Shown here in pieces: positions 1-8,733 of a stretch of 41,791 nucleotides of DNA. How positions within the stretch are numbered: position 1 is the first letter of the stretch; every line of letters begins with the position of its first letter. Source of the stretch: a virus; the IMG/VR virus record IMGVR_UViG_3300048625_000144, positions 1 to 41,791 of that record; one strand, 5' to 3'. Position numbers and translations under genes: made by a program. The notes beneath the pieces were generated by a model. The model made no database searches and was not told the origin of the DNA. It saw only the letters and a program-made list of their open reading frames with translations.

Positions 1-127
1 TCCCACTGCATCTGGAACTGCTGAATCTGATCTGGGGTGAGCTTCTTCATCATCAGATTTTCGCGTGATGCTTGGTTCTCATCTAGCTTGATTAGGTTGT
101 AATACTTCTTCAGCATTCCCATGTCTA
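1..127. repeat. Left copy of the 127-bp terminal direct repeat
   Basis: Bases 1-127 are identical to 41665-41791. The portal reading frame passes unbroken from base 1 to base 41664, so the molecule is circular as assembled and unique length is about 41,664 bp. The exact length of 127, a common assembler k-mer size, suggests a closure overlap rather than a biological terminal repeat. Circular closure usually reflects a headful-packaged, circularly permuted genome or a circular replicative form. Confidence 0.95.
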
Positions 128-1781
128 GGATTGCAAGACCATCCTGCGGCTGAATAAAGCCAAGCTTCATCCAGTCAGTGATTAGTGCCTGACGAGCAGA
201 CTTAGAAGTAGGCAGAGCAGAGCCTGACTCAACGCGAATATCAGTTCCGGATGCAATGTCAGAGCCGGAAACTACCATTGCATCAAACGCACCATCGTTA
301 CCGACAGTCTTGATAATGCGTGGCTGATCTACATACTGAACAAATAAACTGAGCGACTGATTAGCTACCTTTTCAACACCAGCTTCAATTGCTGCAAAGA
401 CTGTAGTTAGGTAAGCATCATCGCGTTCCTGCAAGTAGTTGATCGCAGTAGCTGCAGTAACTCCACCGGATTCACCGCGTGATACTTGGTGCTGACCAGA
501 GATATCTTCAAAGTCTGCTTGCAACTGCTGAACTTCATTGAGCACATAGTTTGGTAGTGGCTGAATAGGCACTGGGCTTGGGTTTGGGAATCCGGGGCGG
601 ACTGGAATGTAAACACCAGCACGAGCTGTGATTCGGCGTGGGTCTACAGCGCCTTCCTGATAGAACATCTGTGGCTTAGCCATAAGGTTCTTAGCCTGAA
701 TGATCTGCGAGCGTAGGCGGTTGTATTCGCGCTGAATTGGAATCAATGAGCGGATAACGCTTCGGCGGTAGAACTTACCAGTAGGAATGCTGTAGAAGTG
801 TGCGAATGGATACTGCTTATGCATGTAAGGAATGCCGTTATCAGCAAGCTGAACGATTTCATTATCCACAATAGTTACTAGACCGCCATTAGGAAGCATG
901 GGGCATCCGTTTGGCTTAGCCCACATCTCGATAACTAGCACGCTATCTGGCTTAGAAGTATCGTTTCCCTTCAAGTCCAGCAGGGCAGCATTCATAATCT
1001 CTGAGGAAGCTACCTTGGCAGGCGTAAAGTCCTTTGGAAGAACAGAACCAAAGTTGCTACGGACCCACTGCTCGCTCTTGGTATAGACATTGAAGATGTA
1101 TGGCTGATCTTCGATGCTTTCAGTAGCAAGGTCTGGCACAAATAGGTGGAATGGTGAAACTACTTCGAAAGAAACATCTCCCATAGCAGTTACCTTTTGA
1201 GAAACTGACTGCTGACCAGTGAAGGGATTCATAGTTGAAACTGGCTCAACCTGCTTAACGCTTGGATCCCAGTAAGTCTTGATGAATGAAGTTCCACAAG
1301 TTGCACGCCAGAACTCAGCTGACTGAAGAATACGAGCATTGAAGCTATGGCGGTCGTAGAGTGATTCCCAAATCTGCTCAGCTGCTTGAGCTGCCATTAG
1401 GTCATCGTCATCGTTTGATGATGGGAGAACAGTTGCGCTTGGGCGACCGGAAGTAGTCTTAGCGATCTCAGTTCGGATGATTGGTTCAATGCGGTTCACA
1501 GTAACGCGAGGCAAGTTAGCAGGATTAGCTTCTTCAGATAGAACCTGACCCTGACCCTGAGTGCGCCAAGAGTGATACTGGTAGCCGTTATAGAACGCAA
1601 GCTGCATATACCACTCTTGTTCTTCAGGCTTACGAGCCATCTTGCACTTCTCGTATTCAGCCTTTACCCATGCAACAAGTTTCTTTGCATCCTGCTGCTT
1701 CTTGAACTGGTTGATAATGTTGCTATCAGCCATTTCACCCTCTTGTCTATTGACTTGAGGTGGAGTTGTGTAATCAGCCAT
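1..1781 (-). CDS. Portal protein, N-terminal 593 codons (continues at 41664)
   Basis: Portal vertex protein, the dodecameric channel for DNA entry and exit. With the C-terminal part at 41334-41664 it is about 703 aa, close to P22-type portals. It opens MADYTTPPQVNRQEG. The early segment has a P22-portal-like pattern: a helical start, then LPRVTVNRIEPIIRTEIA and a GRPSATVLP stretch. The start at 1781 overlaps the upstream stop as TAATG with an upstream GGAAG; a second start at 1733 (MADSNII) also has a good ribosome site. It sits between terminase and scaffold genes, the expected order. The window edge splits the gene artificially; it is not broken. The function call rests on pattern and context, and I am fairly sure of it. 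Confidence 0.85.
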   Translation of the reverse strand, partial: MADYTTPPQVNRQEGEMADSNIINQFKKQQDAKKLVAWVKAEYEKCKMARKPEEQEWYMQLAFYNGYQYHSWRTQGQGQVLSEEANPANLPRVTVNRIEPIIRTEIAKTTSGRPSATVLPSSNDDDDLMAAQAAEQIWESLYDRHSFNARILQSAEFWRATCGTSFIKTYWDPSVKQVEPVSTMNPFTGQQSVSQKVTAMGDVSFEVVSPFHLFVPDLATESIEDQPYIFNVYTKSEQWVRSNFGSVLPKDFTPAKVASSEIMNAALLDLKGNDTSKPDSVLVIEMWAKPNGCPMLPNGGLVTIVDNEIVQLADNGIPYMHKQYPFAHFYSIPTGKFYRRSVIRSLIPIQREYNRLRSQIIQAKNLMAKPQMFYQEGAVDPRRITARAGVYIPVRPGFPNPSPVPIQPLPNYVLNEVQQLQADFEDISGQHQVSRGESGGVTAATAINYLQERDDAYLTTVFAAIEAGVEKVANQSLSLFVQYVDQPRIIKTVGNDGAFDAMVVSGSDIASGTDIRVESGSALPTSKSARQALITDWMKLGFIQPQDGLAILDMGMLKKYYNLIKLDENQASRENLMMKKLTPDQIQQFQMQW

Positions 1782-2119
1782 TATTCTTCCGAATCACTAG
1801 AAAAGCTCTGCCAAGCAGCGTCAAGCTCGCGTTCACGCTGTTGGAGCAATTCTAGCTCATCCCCAGTCAAATAGGGTCCGATGTCTGAGTTACTTGTGAG
1901 TGGCTGAGATTCGCTTACTGCCATAAGCTGCTGGAACGCTAGCGGATCCTTTGATACTAGAAGGTTTGACTGGTGCTTCAGCGCTGACATCTGCTGGCTT
2001 GTCACCTTTGTCATCTGCTGAGTTATCTCCTCTAGCGTCTTGAACAGGGCTCTCGACATTACGAATACTGCTGTTAGAAACAGCAACAACAAAATCAGTG
2101 AGATTACTACGAACTCCAT
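1781..2119 (-). CDS. Small single-pass membrane protein, nested out of frame in the previous gene
   Basis: A 112-residue protein with a clear N-terminal hydrophobic segment (residues 3-26, VVISLILLLLFLTAVFVM), then a heptad-like Gln/Thr-rich helix and an acidic tail ending SSDSEE. Its start has a good ribosome site (AAGGA, 8 nt spacing) but lies inside the upstream gene, so 1890-2119 is read in two frames. Its stop overlaps the portal start as TAATG, which argues that it is real and feeds ribosomes into portal translation. The function is unknown. The membrane anchor plus coiled coil could suit a spanin, an infection-exclusion protein or an assembly factor, but nothing decides between them. 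Confidence 0.6.
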   Translation of the reverse strand: MEFVVISLILLLLFLTAVFVMSRALFKTLEEITQQMTKVTSQQMSALKHQSNLLVSKDPLAFQQLMAVSESQPLTSNSDIGPYLTGDELELLQQRERELDAAWQSFSSDSEE

Positions 2120-2390
2120 TGATAAATCCTTCGGTTAGGTTTGGAACTGCATCGAGCAGTTCAGTTAGCTTATTGATTTCGCTAGTCTTGTCTGCGATGG
2201 TTGCCTCATATGGTGCGCGTGGAGCATAGCCAATGTTTTCAGCTAGCTCACTAACGCAACCAGTGCAGATCATAAATGATCCGCCTCTAGCATGCTCTAC
2301 AGCAGTGTCCCAAAGCTCTTTAGTAATTCCACAGAGCGCACAGGTTCCGGGGAATGGTCCGCCATTTTGGTAGTAATTGAAGTGTCTCAT
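1890..2390 (-). CDS. Hypothetical zinc-ribbon-like protein in the packaging operon
   Basis: A 166-residue protein, not assigned to a family. Residues 17-20 form CALC and residues 42-45 form CTGC, a two-knuckle arrangement typical of a zinc ribbon. A helical middle (KTSEINKLTELLDAV) follows, then a low-complexity hydrophilic tail rich in Ala, Asp, Lys and Pro. The start overlaps the terminase stop by 4 nt (ATGA), so it is translationally coupled to terminase. Its disordered C-terminal third is encoded by the same DNA as the start of the membrane protein in another frame, which may explain the loose composition. Confidence 0.65.
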   Translation of the reverse strand: MRHFNYYQNGGPFPGTCALCGITKELWDTAVEHARGGSFMICTGCVSELAENIGYAPRAPYEATIADKTSEINKLTELLDAVPNLTEGFINGVRSNLTDFVVAVSNSSIRNVESPVQDARGDNSADDKGDKPADVSAEAPVKPSSIKGSASVPAAYGSKRISATHK

Positions 2391-3925
2391 CCTTCTAGCT
2401 CTCTAACTGAGGCAACGCCTCTCCAGTTCGATCCCCATTCATCTTGATTGTCATAGTCAGCTAGCTGGTGTGATACCGAGCCAAAGGTTTCTGTGAACTT
2501 CTCGTGGAATGCGTCTCTATTTTCTTGTTCTAATGATACAGCTGGAGCAAGATTTGGCATAAATGTCATTGCATACTTCAGCGCATCGTAGCAATGATTA
2601 TCCTTGTCACGAATATCTTCAAGCTTATTCTTTTGCTCTGCCACCTTGGGAGATGCATGCTTTTTCCATTTTAGTTTTGGAAGTTCAGCAATCAAGTTTG
2701 GGCAGTCATCGGTAATCATAAGCATTGGCTTGCCAGTCTTAGGATTTGTTTTCATGTATTGCTGAATGCGCTCAAGACCAATACGCCTATCAGTAGGAAT
2801 AGCATCAACTGCGATGTAGATTCCATGACTTTGATACTCCTGCAAGATGCTAGTTCCAGTATGCTCTTTAGTCTGCTTGATAGCTGGGTCGCCAGTAGTT
2901 AGATAAAGATCAGCGCCTGACTCACGAAGCACCTGCCTAGTTATCTTGTTTACTACCTCTGAGTGCTGAGCAACATTCCATTTTGACTGGTAGTGCTCCT
3001 TGAACACGACAATAGTTCCATCTTCAGCAACGGAGAGCCAGAGCCAAACTGTTGGGTTGGTGTATCCGCTATCCATTGTTCTAACAATTCGACAGCTTGA
3101 ATTGGGTTTGAATTCTCCGCGAGGAATACAGTGTGTTGTAGGGCTGAATTCTGGAAAGACTGAACCACCAAGATGGATGTATTGTCCGAGTTTTCGGATA
3201 GCTTGTTCTTCCGGCGAGAGCGAGTCCATGTAACGCGCGATAGCCTCTTTGGAAAGCGATGGGTTGTCATCCATGCTTGCTTCAACGATGCCAATGTCTT
3301 TTGTTCCTTCTTTAGCTGGAAGATATACATCTTCATAAATCCATTCCATACCCTGCACAGGGGTCTGGCTCATCCACCAATCTCCATTGGTATCAATCAA
3401 ACGCGCTAGGCACTCTTGCCAGATCGATTTAGGGCATTCCTCATCAAAGTGAACCCAATGACGCGATGAACCAGCGAACTTATCTAAGTCCTGATCTTGC
3501 GACATAAACTCTACAAAGTTGCCATTTGCTAGTGTTAGCACATGGCGCTCTCGGCTATAGGAATCTTCCCATGAGCCATTGATTAGATACTTCTTTGGCA
3601 GCCACTGTTTCCAGAGCGGAAGAATAATCTTATCAACACCATTTAGAAAGTCCACTGCAACTACTCGACCGCGAATCTGACCTTCCGGCATTTTGCGATA
3701 GGGATGAGTGCCAGTTGCATACCAGATGCCTTCAATAGTCGAGCCAAGTGATTTACCGGAGCGGTTTCCACCAATGTATAAGCGTTCCTTTTGTGGCAGC
3801 TTGTGGAATAGCTCCTGCTTAGAAGATGCAATGTAGTTGTAAAGGTTTGGGGTATGGACAGAATCATTGAGCCCTTCTCCAAGTTGGAGAAGAACATCAT
3901 TGAGATCAAAAGATTCTTTAGCCAT
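2387..3925 (-). CDS. Terminase large subunit (packaging ATPase and nuclease)
   Basis: DNA-packaging motor of 512 aa. The N-terminal ATPase has Walker A GGNRSGKS at residues 52-59 and Walker B ending HFDEE (catalytic acid about 162). The C-terminal RNase H-like nuclease shows the expected spaced acids: D285 in RTMDSGYTN, D346 in TTGDPA and D448 in NHCYDALKY. Length and motif order match P22/T4-type TerL proteins. It overlaps the upstream nuclease gene by 8 bp and the downstream Cys protein by 4 bp, so all are co-transcribed leftward with portal and scaffold. The likely small subunit is far away, at 24399. Confidence 0.93.
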   Translation of the reverse strand: MAKESFDLNDVLLQLGEGLNDSVHTPNLYNYIASSKQELFHKLPQKERLYIGGNRSGKSLGSTIEGIWYATGTHPYRKMPEGQIRGRVVAVDFLNGVDKIILPLWKQWLPKKYLINGSWEDSYSRERHVLTLANGNFVEFMSQDQDLDKFAGSSRHWVHFDEECPKSIWQECLARLIDTNGDWWMSQTPVQGMEWIYEDVYLPAKEGTKDIGIVEASMDDNPSLSKEAIARYMDSLSPEEQAIRKLGQYIHLGGSVFPEFSPTTHCIPRGEFKPNSSCRIVRTMDSGYTNPTVWLWLSVAEDGTIVVFKEHYQSKWNVAQHSEVVNKITRQVLRESGADLYLTTGDPAIKQTKEHTGTSILQEYQSHGIYIAVDAIPTDRRIGLERIQQYMKTNPKTGKPMLMITDDCPNLIAELPKLKWKKHASPKVAEQKNKLEDIRDKDNHCYDALKYAMTFMPNLAPAVSLEQENRDAFHEKFTETFGSVSHQLADYDNQDEWGSNWRGVASVRELEG

Positions 3926-4358
3926 GTTTGAAAAGCTTTACTAGGTCGCTTAGAAGAATGCGAACGATAGTGCCACGAGGATGCCACTCAGTGTGAGTAG
4001 TAAGGGAAATAACATCAGAAAGGTCGGCGTAAGCCCACCATTCCCCAGATCGGGGATATCCCACTCCTGCTCGCTGGGTGACAAGGAATCCATATTTGGC
4101 GTTGGCATTCTTCTTCTCCGTTTCAGCTTCTTCAAACCACTTCAGCATCTGGTTATGCGATGCTGTTTTTGCAGCATTACCGCCCTTGACTTCAAAAATA
4201 ATCAAGCCATGCAGACCTTCGCGAAGCCAAACATCGCCTTCATCATCTGAGCCTTTGAGGACATTTCGATGTGCATCTAGTTCGCTGTATCCAGCGCTCA
4301 ATAGATAATTGCGGACTGCTGTTTCAGCGCGCGTGCCAATACTCTTTGCTTTGCTCAT
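3918..4358 (-). CDS. PD-(D/E)XK nuclease, Holliday-junction-resolvase-like
   Basis: A 146-aa protein with an early helix containing E12 (GTRAETAVRNYL), then D42 in DEGDVW and E56-V-K58 in IIFEVKGG. This is the core of Hjc/VRR-type PD-(D/E)XK nucleases, which cleave branched DNA and can trim replicative concatemers before packaging. Being first in the late operon, directly ahead of terminase, fits a role in resolving packaging substrate. The start at 4358 is chosen over upstream codons because an ideal AAAGGAG lies 6 nt before it and the next gene diverges from this point. A restriction-like role remains possible. Confidence 0.75.
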   Translation of the reverse strand: MSKAKSIGTRAETAVRNYLLSAGYSELDAHRNVLKGSDDEGDVWLREGLHGLIIFEVKGGNAAKTASHNQMLKWFEEAETEKKNANAKYGFLVTQRAGVGYPRSGEWWAYADLSDVISLTTHTEWHPRGTIVRILLSDLVKLFKHG

Positions 4359-4391
4359 GCCGTCTCCTTTGGTATGCGATACAATGCTAAC
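4359..4391. promoter_or_regulatory. Divergent promoter region between late leftward and fibre rightward blocks
   Basis: Only 33 bp separate the two divergent starts. Rightward, TACAAT (4380-4385), with TG five bases upstream, is a good -10; it ends 7 nt before the ATG at 4392, which has no Shine-Dalgarno, so the transcript is probably leaderless. The repressor gene at 23658 shows the same geometry. The leftward promoter for 4358 must overlap the start of the rightward gene. No clear -35 was found. Confidence 0.45.
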
Positions 4392-4646
4392 ATGCTTACA
4401 ATTCCACCAACTGATGAAGTCAATGCATTTCATTTGAACTCGGATAGGGATTCAAGCGCGGTTGCGTTACACCATACTTTAGGAAGCAAGCCTTACCAAG
4501 CTGCTGCTGGAAACCATGCTCATGATGGAAAAGATTCAGTTCAACTTGATTTCAATAACTTGCTGAATGGCTGGATCAATATGGATGGCGGACTTGCTAA
4601 TACTGTTTATGGCGGAATGACCGCCATTGATTGCGGAGGACTCTAA
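4392..4646 (+). CDS. Hypothetical short protein ahead of the fibre gene
   Basis: An 84-aa protein starting [18 protein letters not shown]. It contains the phage-fibre-like sentence [22 protein letters not shown], with the His-containing pattern seen around tail-fibre N-termini and connector peptides. The start at 4392 is preferred over 4374 because a -10 box lies 7 nt upstream and there is no ribosome site, implying a leaderless mRNA. It ends TAATG, overlapping the fibre start by one base, so it may be a fibre-attachment or small virion protein. No family was recognised. Confidence 0.6.
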   Translation: MLTIPPTDEVNAFHLNSDRDSSAVALHHTLGSKPYQAAAGNHAHDGKDSVQLDFNNLLNGWINMDGGLANTVYGGMTAIDCGGL

Positions 4647-7204
4647 TGGCTATTCATCTGCAACTTAGGCGCGATACCGCTGCCAACTGGACTGCTGCTA
4701 ACCCTACTCTTATGCAGGGCGAGATGGGCATTGAGACCGATACGCTCAAAATCAAAGTTGGAACTGGAACGACTAACTGGGTTAGCCTTGCATACTTTAC
4801 GCAAGGAACTGCAGGTCTATCAGCTTACCAAGTAGCAGTTGCTAATGGCTATGTTGGCACTCAGACTGCTTGGCTAGCTTCTCTTGTTGGCGCAACTGGA
4901 GCTGCCGGAGCTGCCGGAGCTGCCGGAGCTGCCGGAGCTGCCGGAGCTGCCGGAGCTGCAGCTACTATCGCTGCTGGAACTACTACTACTGGAGCTGCCG
5001 GAACTTCAGCAAGCGTTACTAATAGCGGAACTTCTTCAGCCGCTGTATTTAACTTCACCATTCCTCAAGGTGCTGCTGGAGCTACAGGAGCTACTGGTCC
5101 TACAAACTCGCTATCTATTGGAACAGTAACTAATGGTGGCACAGCTGCAGCCACTATCACTGGAACTGCTCCTTCGCAGACTCTAAATCTTACGCTTCCT
5201 ACGGGCGCAACTGGTGCAACTGGAACTACTGGAGCAACTGGTGCTACTGGTCCAGCTAATACTCTAAGTATTGGCACTGTTACTAATGGTGGCTCAGCTG
5301 CAGCAACTATTACTGGCACTGCCCCAGCACAGACTTTGAATCTTACGCTTCCTGCTGGACCGACCGGAGCTACAGGAGCAACTGGACCTATGGGTGCTGG
5401 TGTTCTTGTTGGCGGAACTACTGGGCAGCTTCTTGCTAAAGCATCGGCAACTGACTATGACACTACTTGGGTGAATGCGCCAAGTAGCGAGACTCTTTTA
5501 CTTACTGTAAAAAATAGCACTGGTTCAACAATTCCAAAGGGTGCAGCAGTTTATGTTTCCGGAGCTAACGGAACAAATGTTCTTATCAGTTTAGGTAAGG
5601 CAGATACTGAAGCTACATCAAGCAAGACTCTTGGTCTAACTTCAAACTCTATGATCAATAATGCTGTTGATACTGTTGTAACCCAAGGTCTCCTCAGTGG
5701 ACTAGATACTTCTGCAGCAACTATTGGTGACGCAGTTTGGCTATCTGGAACTACTGCTGGTGGACTTGTTTATGGTTTAGCGAATAAGCCAGTTGCTCCA
5801 ATCCATATGGTTTATATTGGCGCAGTTACGCGAGTATCAAGCACTAATGGTGAGATTTTTGTTCGCGCACAAAATGGTTTTGAGCTTGATGAACTACATG
5901 ATGTTCTAATCACCTCAAAGACTAATGGCGATCTGATTCAGTATGAATCCTCAACTGGACTCTGGAAAAACAAGGCGCAGTCTACTCTTGCTATCGGACC
6001 ATCGCAGGTTACTGGCACTGCAGTTATCACTACTGATAGCCGACTAAGCGATGCTCGCACTCCAACTGGAACTGCTAGTGGAGATCTAACCGGAACTTAT
6101 CCAAACCCAACCCTTGCTGCCACTGCAGTAACTGCTGGTTCTTATACTTCTGCAAACATTACTGTAGATGCCAAAGGTCGAATCACTGCTGCAGCTAATG
6201 GATCCGGTGGCGGTGGTGTTTCACTAACTGTTGCGAACACTTGGTCAGCAACTCAAACCTTTACCCCGGCGGCAACTACTGGTGTGCCAGTAATCACAAA
6301 GGGGCTTGCGTCACAAACTGGTGATCTTCAACAATGGCAGTCATCTGCAGGAACAGTTTTAGCAAAAATAACATCTGCTGGAGCATTCAACGCCTCTACT
6401 ATTGATGCACCAAGTGCAGGAAGCACAGTTGCTTTATTTAGCGCCAATGCTGCTAATGGGGCAATGTTTGGTGGCATTACTGGAACACTTACCTTTGGCA
6501 ACTCAGGAAATGCCAGCAGTCTTATTGATGCTACTTCTACTATCCGTCTAAAAGCTGGAACTGCTTCATCTCTGCCACCATTAGCTATGCAGGCTGGTGT
6601 CCTTGCTTCTGGATCATTCTTTTCACCAGCAACATTTGAATATGATGGAGATGCTGCTTACTTCACTCCTGACAACGCAGCAACTGCTACGACTAATGGT
6701 GGTCGTGCGGTTTTGCAGTCCGCGCACGTTTGGGTTCTAAGCGCCGCAAGGTCTTTGACATCCGCAATAACTGCTCAACCTATTTTCAGCGGCTCTGGTG
6801 CGTTCACTGCGTCTAGCTCAACTACTTACCTCATGGAAATGGATTTGCACATCACTGCGGCTACCTCGGCCACCGTGTCCCTCAGTTTCGCTGGAACTGC
6901 GACTTATACCTCGCTTGTCTGGTCTAGCACTAGCGTCCAAGTGGCTTATGGAAACAGCGGAACTAGCACTACTTATACGGGTTCAGCAGCCAACTCGGTT
7001 TCCGCCGTATTGGTTGCCGGAGCAGGCACTAACCCCAAACACATCAAGGTTTCTGGCGTTGTTCGTGTGAACGCCGCTGGAACCATCATCCCTAACATCG
7101 CTTTCAACGCTGGCCAGACTGGCGCGACTACTGACATTGGTTCGTATTGGAAAATGACACCAATTGGATCAAACACTATGACCACTGTCGGCGCATTCGC
7201 ATAA
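4646..7204 (+). CDS. Collagen-like tail fibre / receptor-binding protein
   Basis: An 852-aa fibre protein. Residues 1-50 ([20 protein letters not shown]...) match the conserved N-terminus of many phage fibres and tropism proteins that docks onto the tail. Residues about 80-250 are collagen-like Gly-Ala-X and GATGATGP runs separated by three small beta-type modules, the last two nearly identical in sequence. A central beta-rich region contains a bacteriophage-lambda-type [12 protein letters not shown]-like sentence ([15 protein letters not shown]). The C-terminal 250 residues are Ser/Thr/Ala-rich and probably form the trimeric receptor-binding head. The start overlaps the upstream stop as TAATG with GGAGG before it. 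It is the first large gene of the rightward block. Confidence 0.85.
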   Translation: MAIHLQLRRDTAANWTAANPTLMQGEMGIETDTLKIKVGTGTTNWVSLAYFTQGTAGLSAYQVAVANGYVGTQTAWLASLVGATGAAGAAGAAGAAGAAGAAGAAATIAAGTTTTGAAGTSASVTNSGTSSAAVFNFTIPQGAAGATGATGPTNSLSIGTVTNGGTAAATITGTAPSQTLNLTLPTGATGATGTTGATGATGPANTLSIGTVTNGGSAAATITGTAPAQTLNLTLPAGPTGATGATGPMGAGVLVGGTTGQLLAKASATDYDTTWVNAPSSETLLLTVKNSTGSTIPKGAAVYVSGANGTNVLISLGKADTEATSSKTLGLTSNSMINNAVDTVVTQGLLSGLDTSAATIGDAVWLSGTTAGGLVYGLANKPVAPIHMVYIGAVTRVSSTNGEIFVRAQNGFELDELHDVLITSKTNGDLIQYESSTGLWKNKAQSTLAIGPSQVTGTAVITTDSRLSDARTPTGTASGDLTGTYPNPTLAATAVTAGSYTSANITVDAKGRITAAANGSGGGGVSLTVANTWSATQTFTPAATTGVPVITKGLASQTGDLQQWQSSAGTVLAKITSAGAFNASTIDAPSAGSTVALFSANAANGAMFGGITGTLTFGNSGNASSLIDATSTIRLKAGTASSLPPLAMQAGVLASGSFFSPATFEYDGDAAYFTPDNAATATTNGGRAVLQSAHVWVLSAARSLTSAITAQPIFSGSGAFTASSSTTYLMEMDLHITAATSATVSLSFAGTATYTSLVWSSTSVQVAYGNSGTSTTYTGSAANSVSAVLVAGAGTNPKHIKVSGVVRVNAAGTIIPNIAFNAGQTGATTDIGSYWKMTPIGSNTMTTVGAFA
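4898..4960 (+). repeat. Tandem 9-bp repeat (GGAGCTGCC) in the collagen-like region
   Basis: Six perfect copies of GGAGCTGCC run from 4898 to 4951, followed by a seventh differing in the last base. They encode Gly-Ala-Ala triplets. Perfect repetition at DNA level, with no synonymous drift, indicates recent slippage expansion and probably length variation within the population. Confidence 0.9.
5091..5396 (+). repeat. Two 153-bp imperfect repeat modules in the fibre gene
   Basis: The segment beginning CTACTGGTCC at 5091 recurs at 5244. Both copies encode a 51-residue unit: SIGTVTNGG(T/S)AAATITG, then QTLNLTLP and a Gly-Ala-Thr collagen linker. A more diverged third relative lies just upstream ([20 protein letters not shown]). 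Synonymous changes between the copies show that the duplication is older than the 9-bp expansion. Confidence 0.8.
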
Positions 7205-7218
7205 TAAGGAGATAAAAA

Positions 7219-7461
7219 ATGGCATTCAACATCACTAACGAAGAAAAAGTAGCGATCAATACTGAGCGCATTGCTCAGCTAAATCGAGAAGGCTACGACA
7301 ATGAGATTGCGCTAAAGACTTCTGAAAGCGCGCTTGCTGTTGATGGCTTGACTGAGGAGCATGTAGCTGAGATCACTACTCAGATCAACCAGTATCGCAA
7401 GAACATCTCAATCATTGAGGCTGCCATCCGCGTAGCTGAGGAAGAAATTGCAGGAGCATAA
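7219..7461 (+). CDS. Small coiled-coil protein between fibre and adhesin genes
   Basis: An 80-aa, strongly charged and helical protein (starts MAFNITNEEKVAINTERI). It has repeated acidic/basic heptad patterns and no cysteines or membrane segment. A strong AAGGAG site sits 8 nt before the ATG, and its stop overlaps the next start as TAATG. Its position between two receptor-binding proteins suggests a fibre chaperone or connector. No family was recognised. Confidence 0.7.
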   Translation: MAFNITNEEKVAINTERIAQLNREGYDNEIALKTSESALAVDGLTEEHVAEITTQINQYRKNISIIEAAIRVAEEEIAGA

Positions 7462-8471
7462 TGATCCCTTTAGGCATCATAGGTGGCAGCAGCTTTATTG
7501 CTACTGGTGGTAACTTTACTGTTACTTCTGGTGGCTATAAATATCATGTCTTTACTAGCAATGGAACTTTTGCGGTAACTGCTGGAGCAAAAACCTGCGA
7601 GATTCTTGCAATTGGTGGTGGTGGCTCCGGTGGTGCTGGAGTGAACTCAACTTCACAGTATTGGGCTGGCGGTGGCGGTGGAGCTGGTGGTGTTATTACT
7701 GCAAACATCTTCAATTCAATGGGTGCATCTCTGCCAATAGTTATTGGTGCTGGTGGCTTAGGTGGATCATCTAACGCAAATGCGAATACTTCTCTTGGTC
7801 AGGCAGGGTCTAATGGTGGCGATACTACTATCAGTGGAACCCTATTTGTAGCTAAAGGTGGTGGTGGCGGTGCATCTGGTGGAACAACTGCTACTAATGG
7901 TGGTAATGGTGGTTCTGGAGGTGGAGCACATGGTGGTTCAACTGCAACTGGAACTGGCGGAACTGCTAATGCTGGCTCTGGAACTGGCATAACTGGTTAT
8001 GCTTTTGCAGGTAGTGCTGGTTTAGCAGGAAGCACAAACTTGCTTACTGCTGGTGGTGGTGGTGGTGGAGCTAGTTCAGCTGGTGTAGCAGCATACTCAT
8101 TATTCTTCTCTGGTCCTAATGAGACTAGATCACTTGGTGGAGATGGTGGAACTGGATTTAGTTCTAGTTGGCTATATGCCATAAGCAGTGGGATGCCTAC
8201 TGCTTGGCAAAATGCTTGTGGAGCTACTGGAGTTATTGCTGCTGGTGGTGGTGGTGCTGGTTATTATGGTGGAACTGGATCAGCTGCTGGAACTGCAACA
8301 ACTCCGGGAGCAATGGGTGGTGCAACATCAGGACAAGTTGGTCAAGGATCTGGAGATGCTTTGCCTAACTCTGGCTCTGGTTCTGGTGGCTCTCGAAGCA
8401 CTACAACTGCTATTGGAAACTATGCTGGTGTTGGTGGATCTGGTTTGGTTATTATCCGTTACGCAGCCTAG
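7461..8471 (+). CDS. Glycine-rich virion adhesin
   Basis: A 336-aa protein, with most of residues 50-310 made of GG-rich repeats (GGGGSGGAG, AGGGGGAGGV, GGGGGGASS). It opens with a short beta segment (YKYHVFTSNGTFAVTAGAKTC) and closes with GGSGLVIIRYAA. That architecture and ending are typical of the glycine-rich domain of phage tail/adhesin proteins, which form polyglycine-II sandwiches with receptor-binding loops. It is co-expressed with the fibre gene by TAATG overlap. It is probably a second receptor-binding or fibre-tip protein. Confidence 0.75.
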   Translation: MIPLGIIGGSSFIATGGNFTVTSGGYKYHVFTSNGTFAVTAGAKTCEILAIGGGGSGGAGVNSTSQYWAGGGGGAGGVITANIFNSMGASLPIVIGAGGLGGSSNANANTSLGQAGSNGGDTTISGTLFVAKGGGGGASGGTTATNGGNGGSGGGAHGGSTATGTGGTANAGSGTGITGYAFAGSAGLAGSTNLLTAGGGGGGASSAGVAAYSLFFSGPNETRSLGGDGGTGFSSSWLYAISSGMPTAWQNACGATGVIAAGGGGAGYYGGTGSAAGTATTPGAMGGATSGQVGQGSGDALPNSGSGSGGSRSTTTAIGNYAGVGGSGLVIIRYAA

Positions 8472-8482
8472 TGCTATAGGAT
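8472..8482 (+). promoter_or_regulatory. Possible extended -10 promoter before the 8512 gene
   Basis: TGCTATAGGAT lies about 30 nt upstream of a gene with a good AGGGAG ribosome site. It resembles the TGCTA-type extended -10 elements at 23643 and 40440. No convincing -35 is present. Confidence 0.3.
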
Positions 8483-8511
8483 AACGCTATAAACCATAGT
8501 TAGGGAGACGC

Positions 8512-8733
8512 ATGCTTGAGGGACTTGAACCTAAGAAAAGCGATGCACTTTGTGTTGTCGGCAAGGAAGCTGCAAAGCTAGATAAAGAAGATCTAAAGAT
8601 TTTTCTTGATGCTATGGCTGATCCACGCTGGACTACTAATGCTCTTTCTGATGCTCTTGCAGAGCGTGGTTTTGGTGCTAGGCGCAACTCAATAATGCGG
8701 CATAGAGCGAATAAGTGTAGTTGTGCTAGGTAA
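8512..8733 (+). CDS. Small HTH-like DNA-binding protein
   Basis: A 73-aa protein. After a charged N-terminus it reads PRWTTNALSDALAERGFGARRNSIMRHRANKCSCAR. The pattern W-x-x-x-x-L-x-x-A-L-x-x-R-G-F ... HR ... C-x-C recurs in small phage proteins that look like resolvase or sporulation-type HTH domains. It starts at 8512 with AGGGAG upstream and overlaps the phosphoesterase gene by 11 bp. The function is not established; DNA binding is inferred from the motif. Confidence 0.6.
   Translation: MLEGLEPKKSDALCVVGKEAAKLDKEDLKIFLDAMADPRWTTNALSDALAERGFGARRNSIMRHRANKCSCAR

Noticed and set aside
862-870. Perfect DnaA-box-like TTATCCACA
   Set aside because: Single copy inside the portal gene with no companion boxes or AT-rich zone; expected by chance at this genome size.
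1572-1874. 100-aa rightward frame at the start of the portal region
   Set aside because: Antisense shadow of two supported leftward genes; no promoter or ribosome site.
4861-5319. Long opposite-strand frames in the fibre gene (Ala/Pro/Val-rich)
   Set aside because: Products of the repetitive Gly-Ala-Thr coding sequence read backwards; no start signals.
7799-8182. Pro-rich opposite-strand frames in the adhesin gene
   Set aside because: Reverse reading of glycine codons; no ribosome sites.
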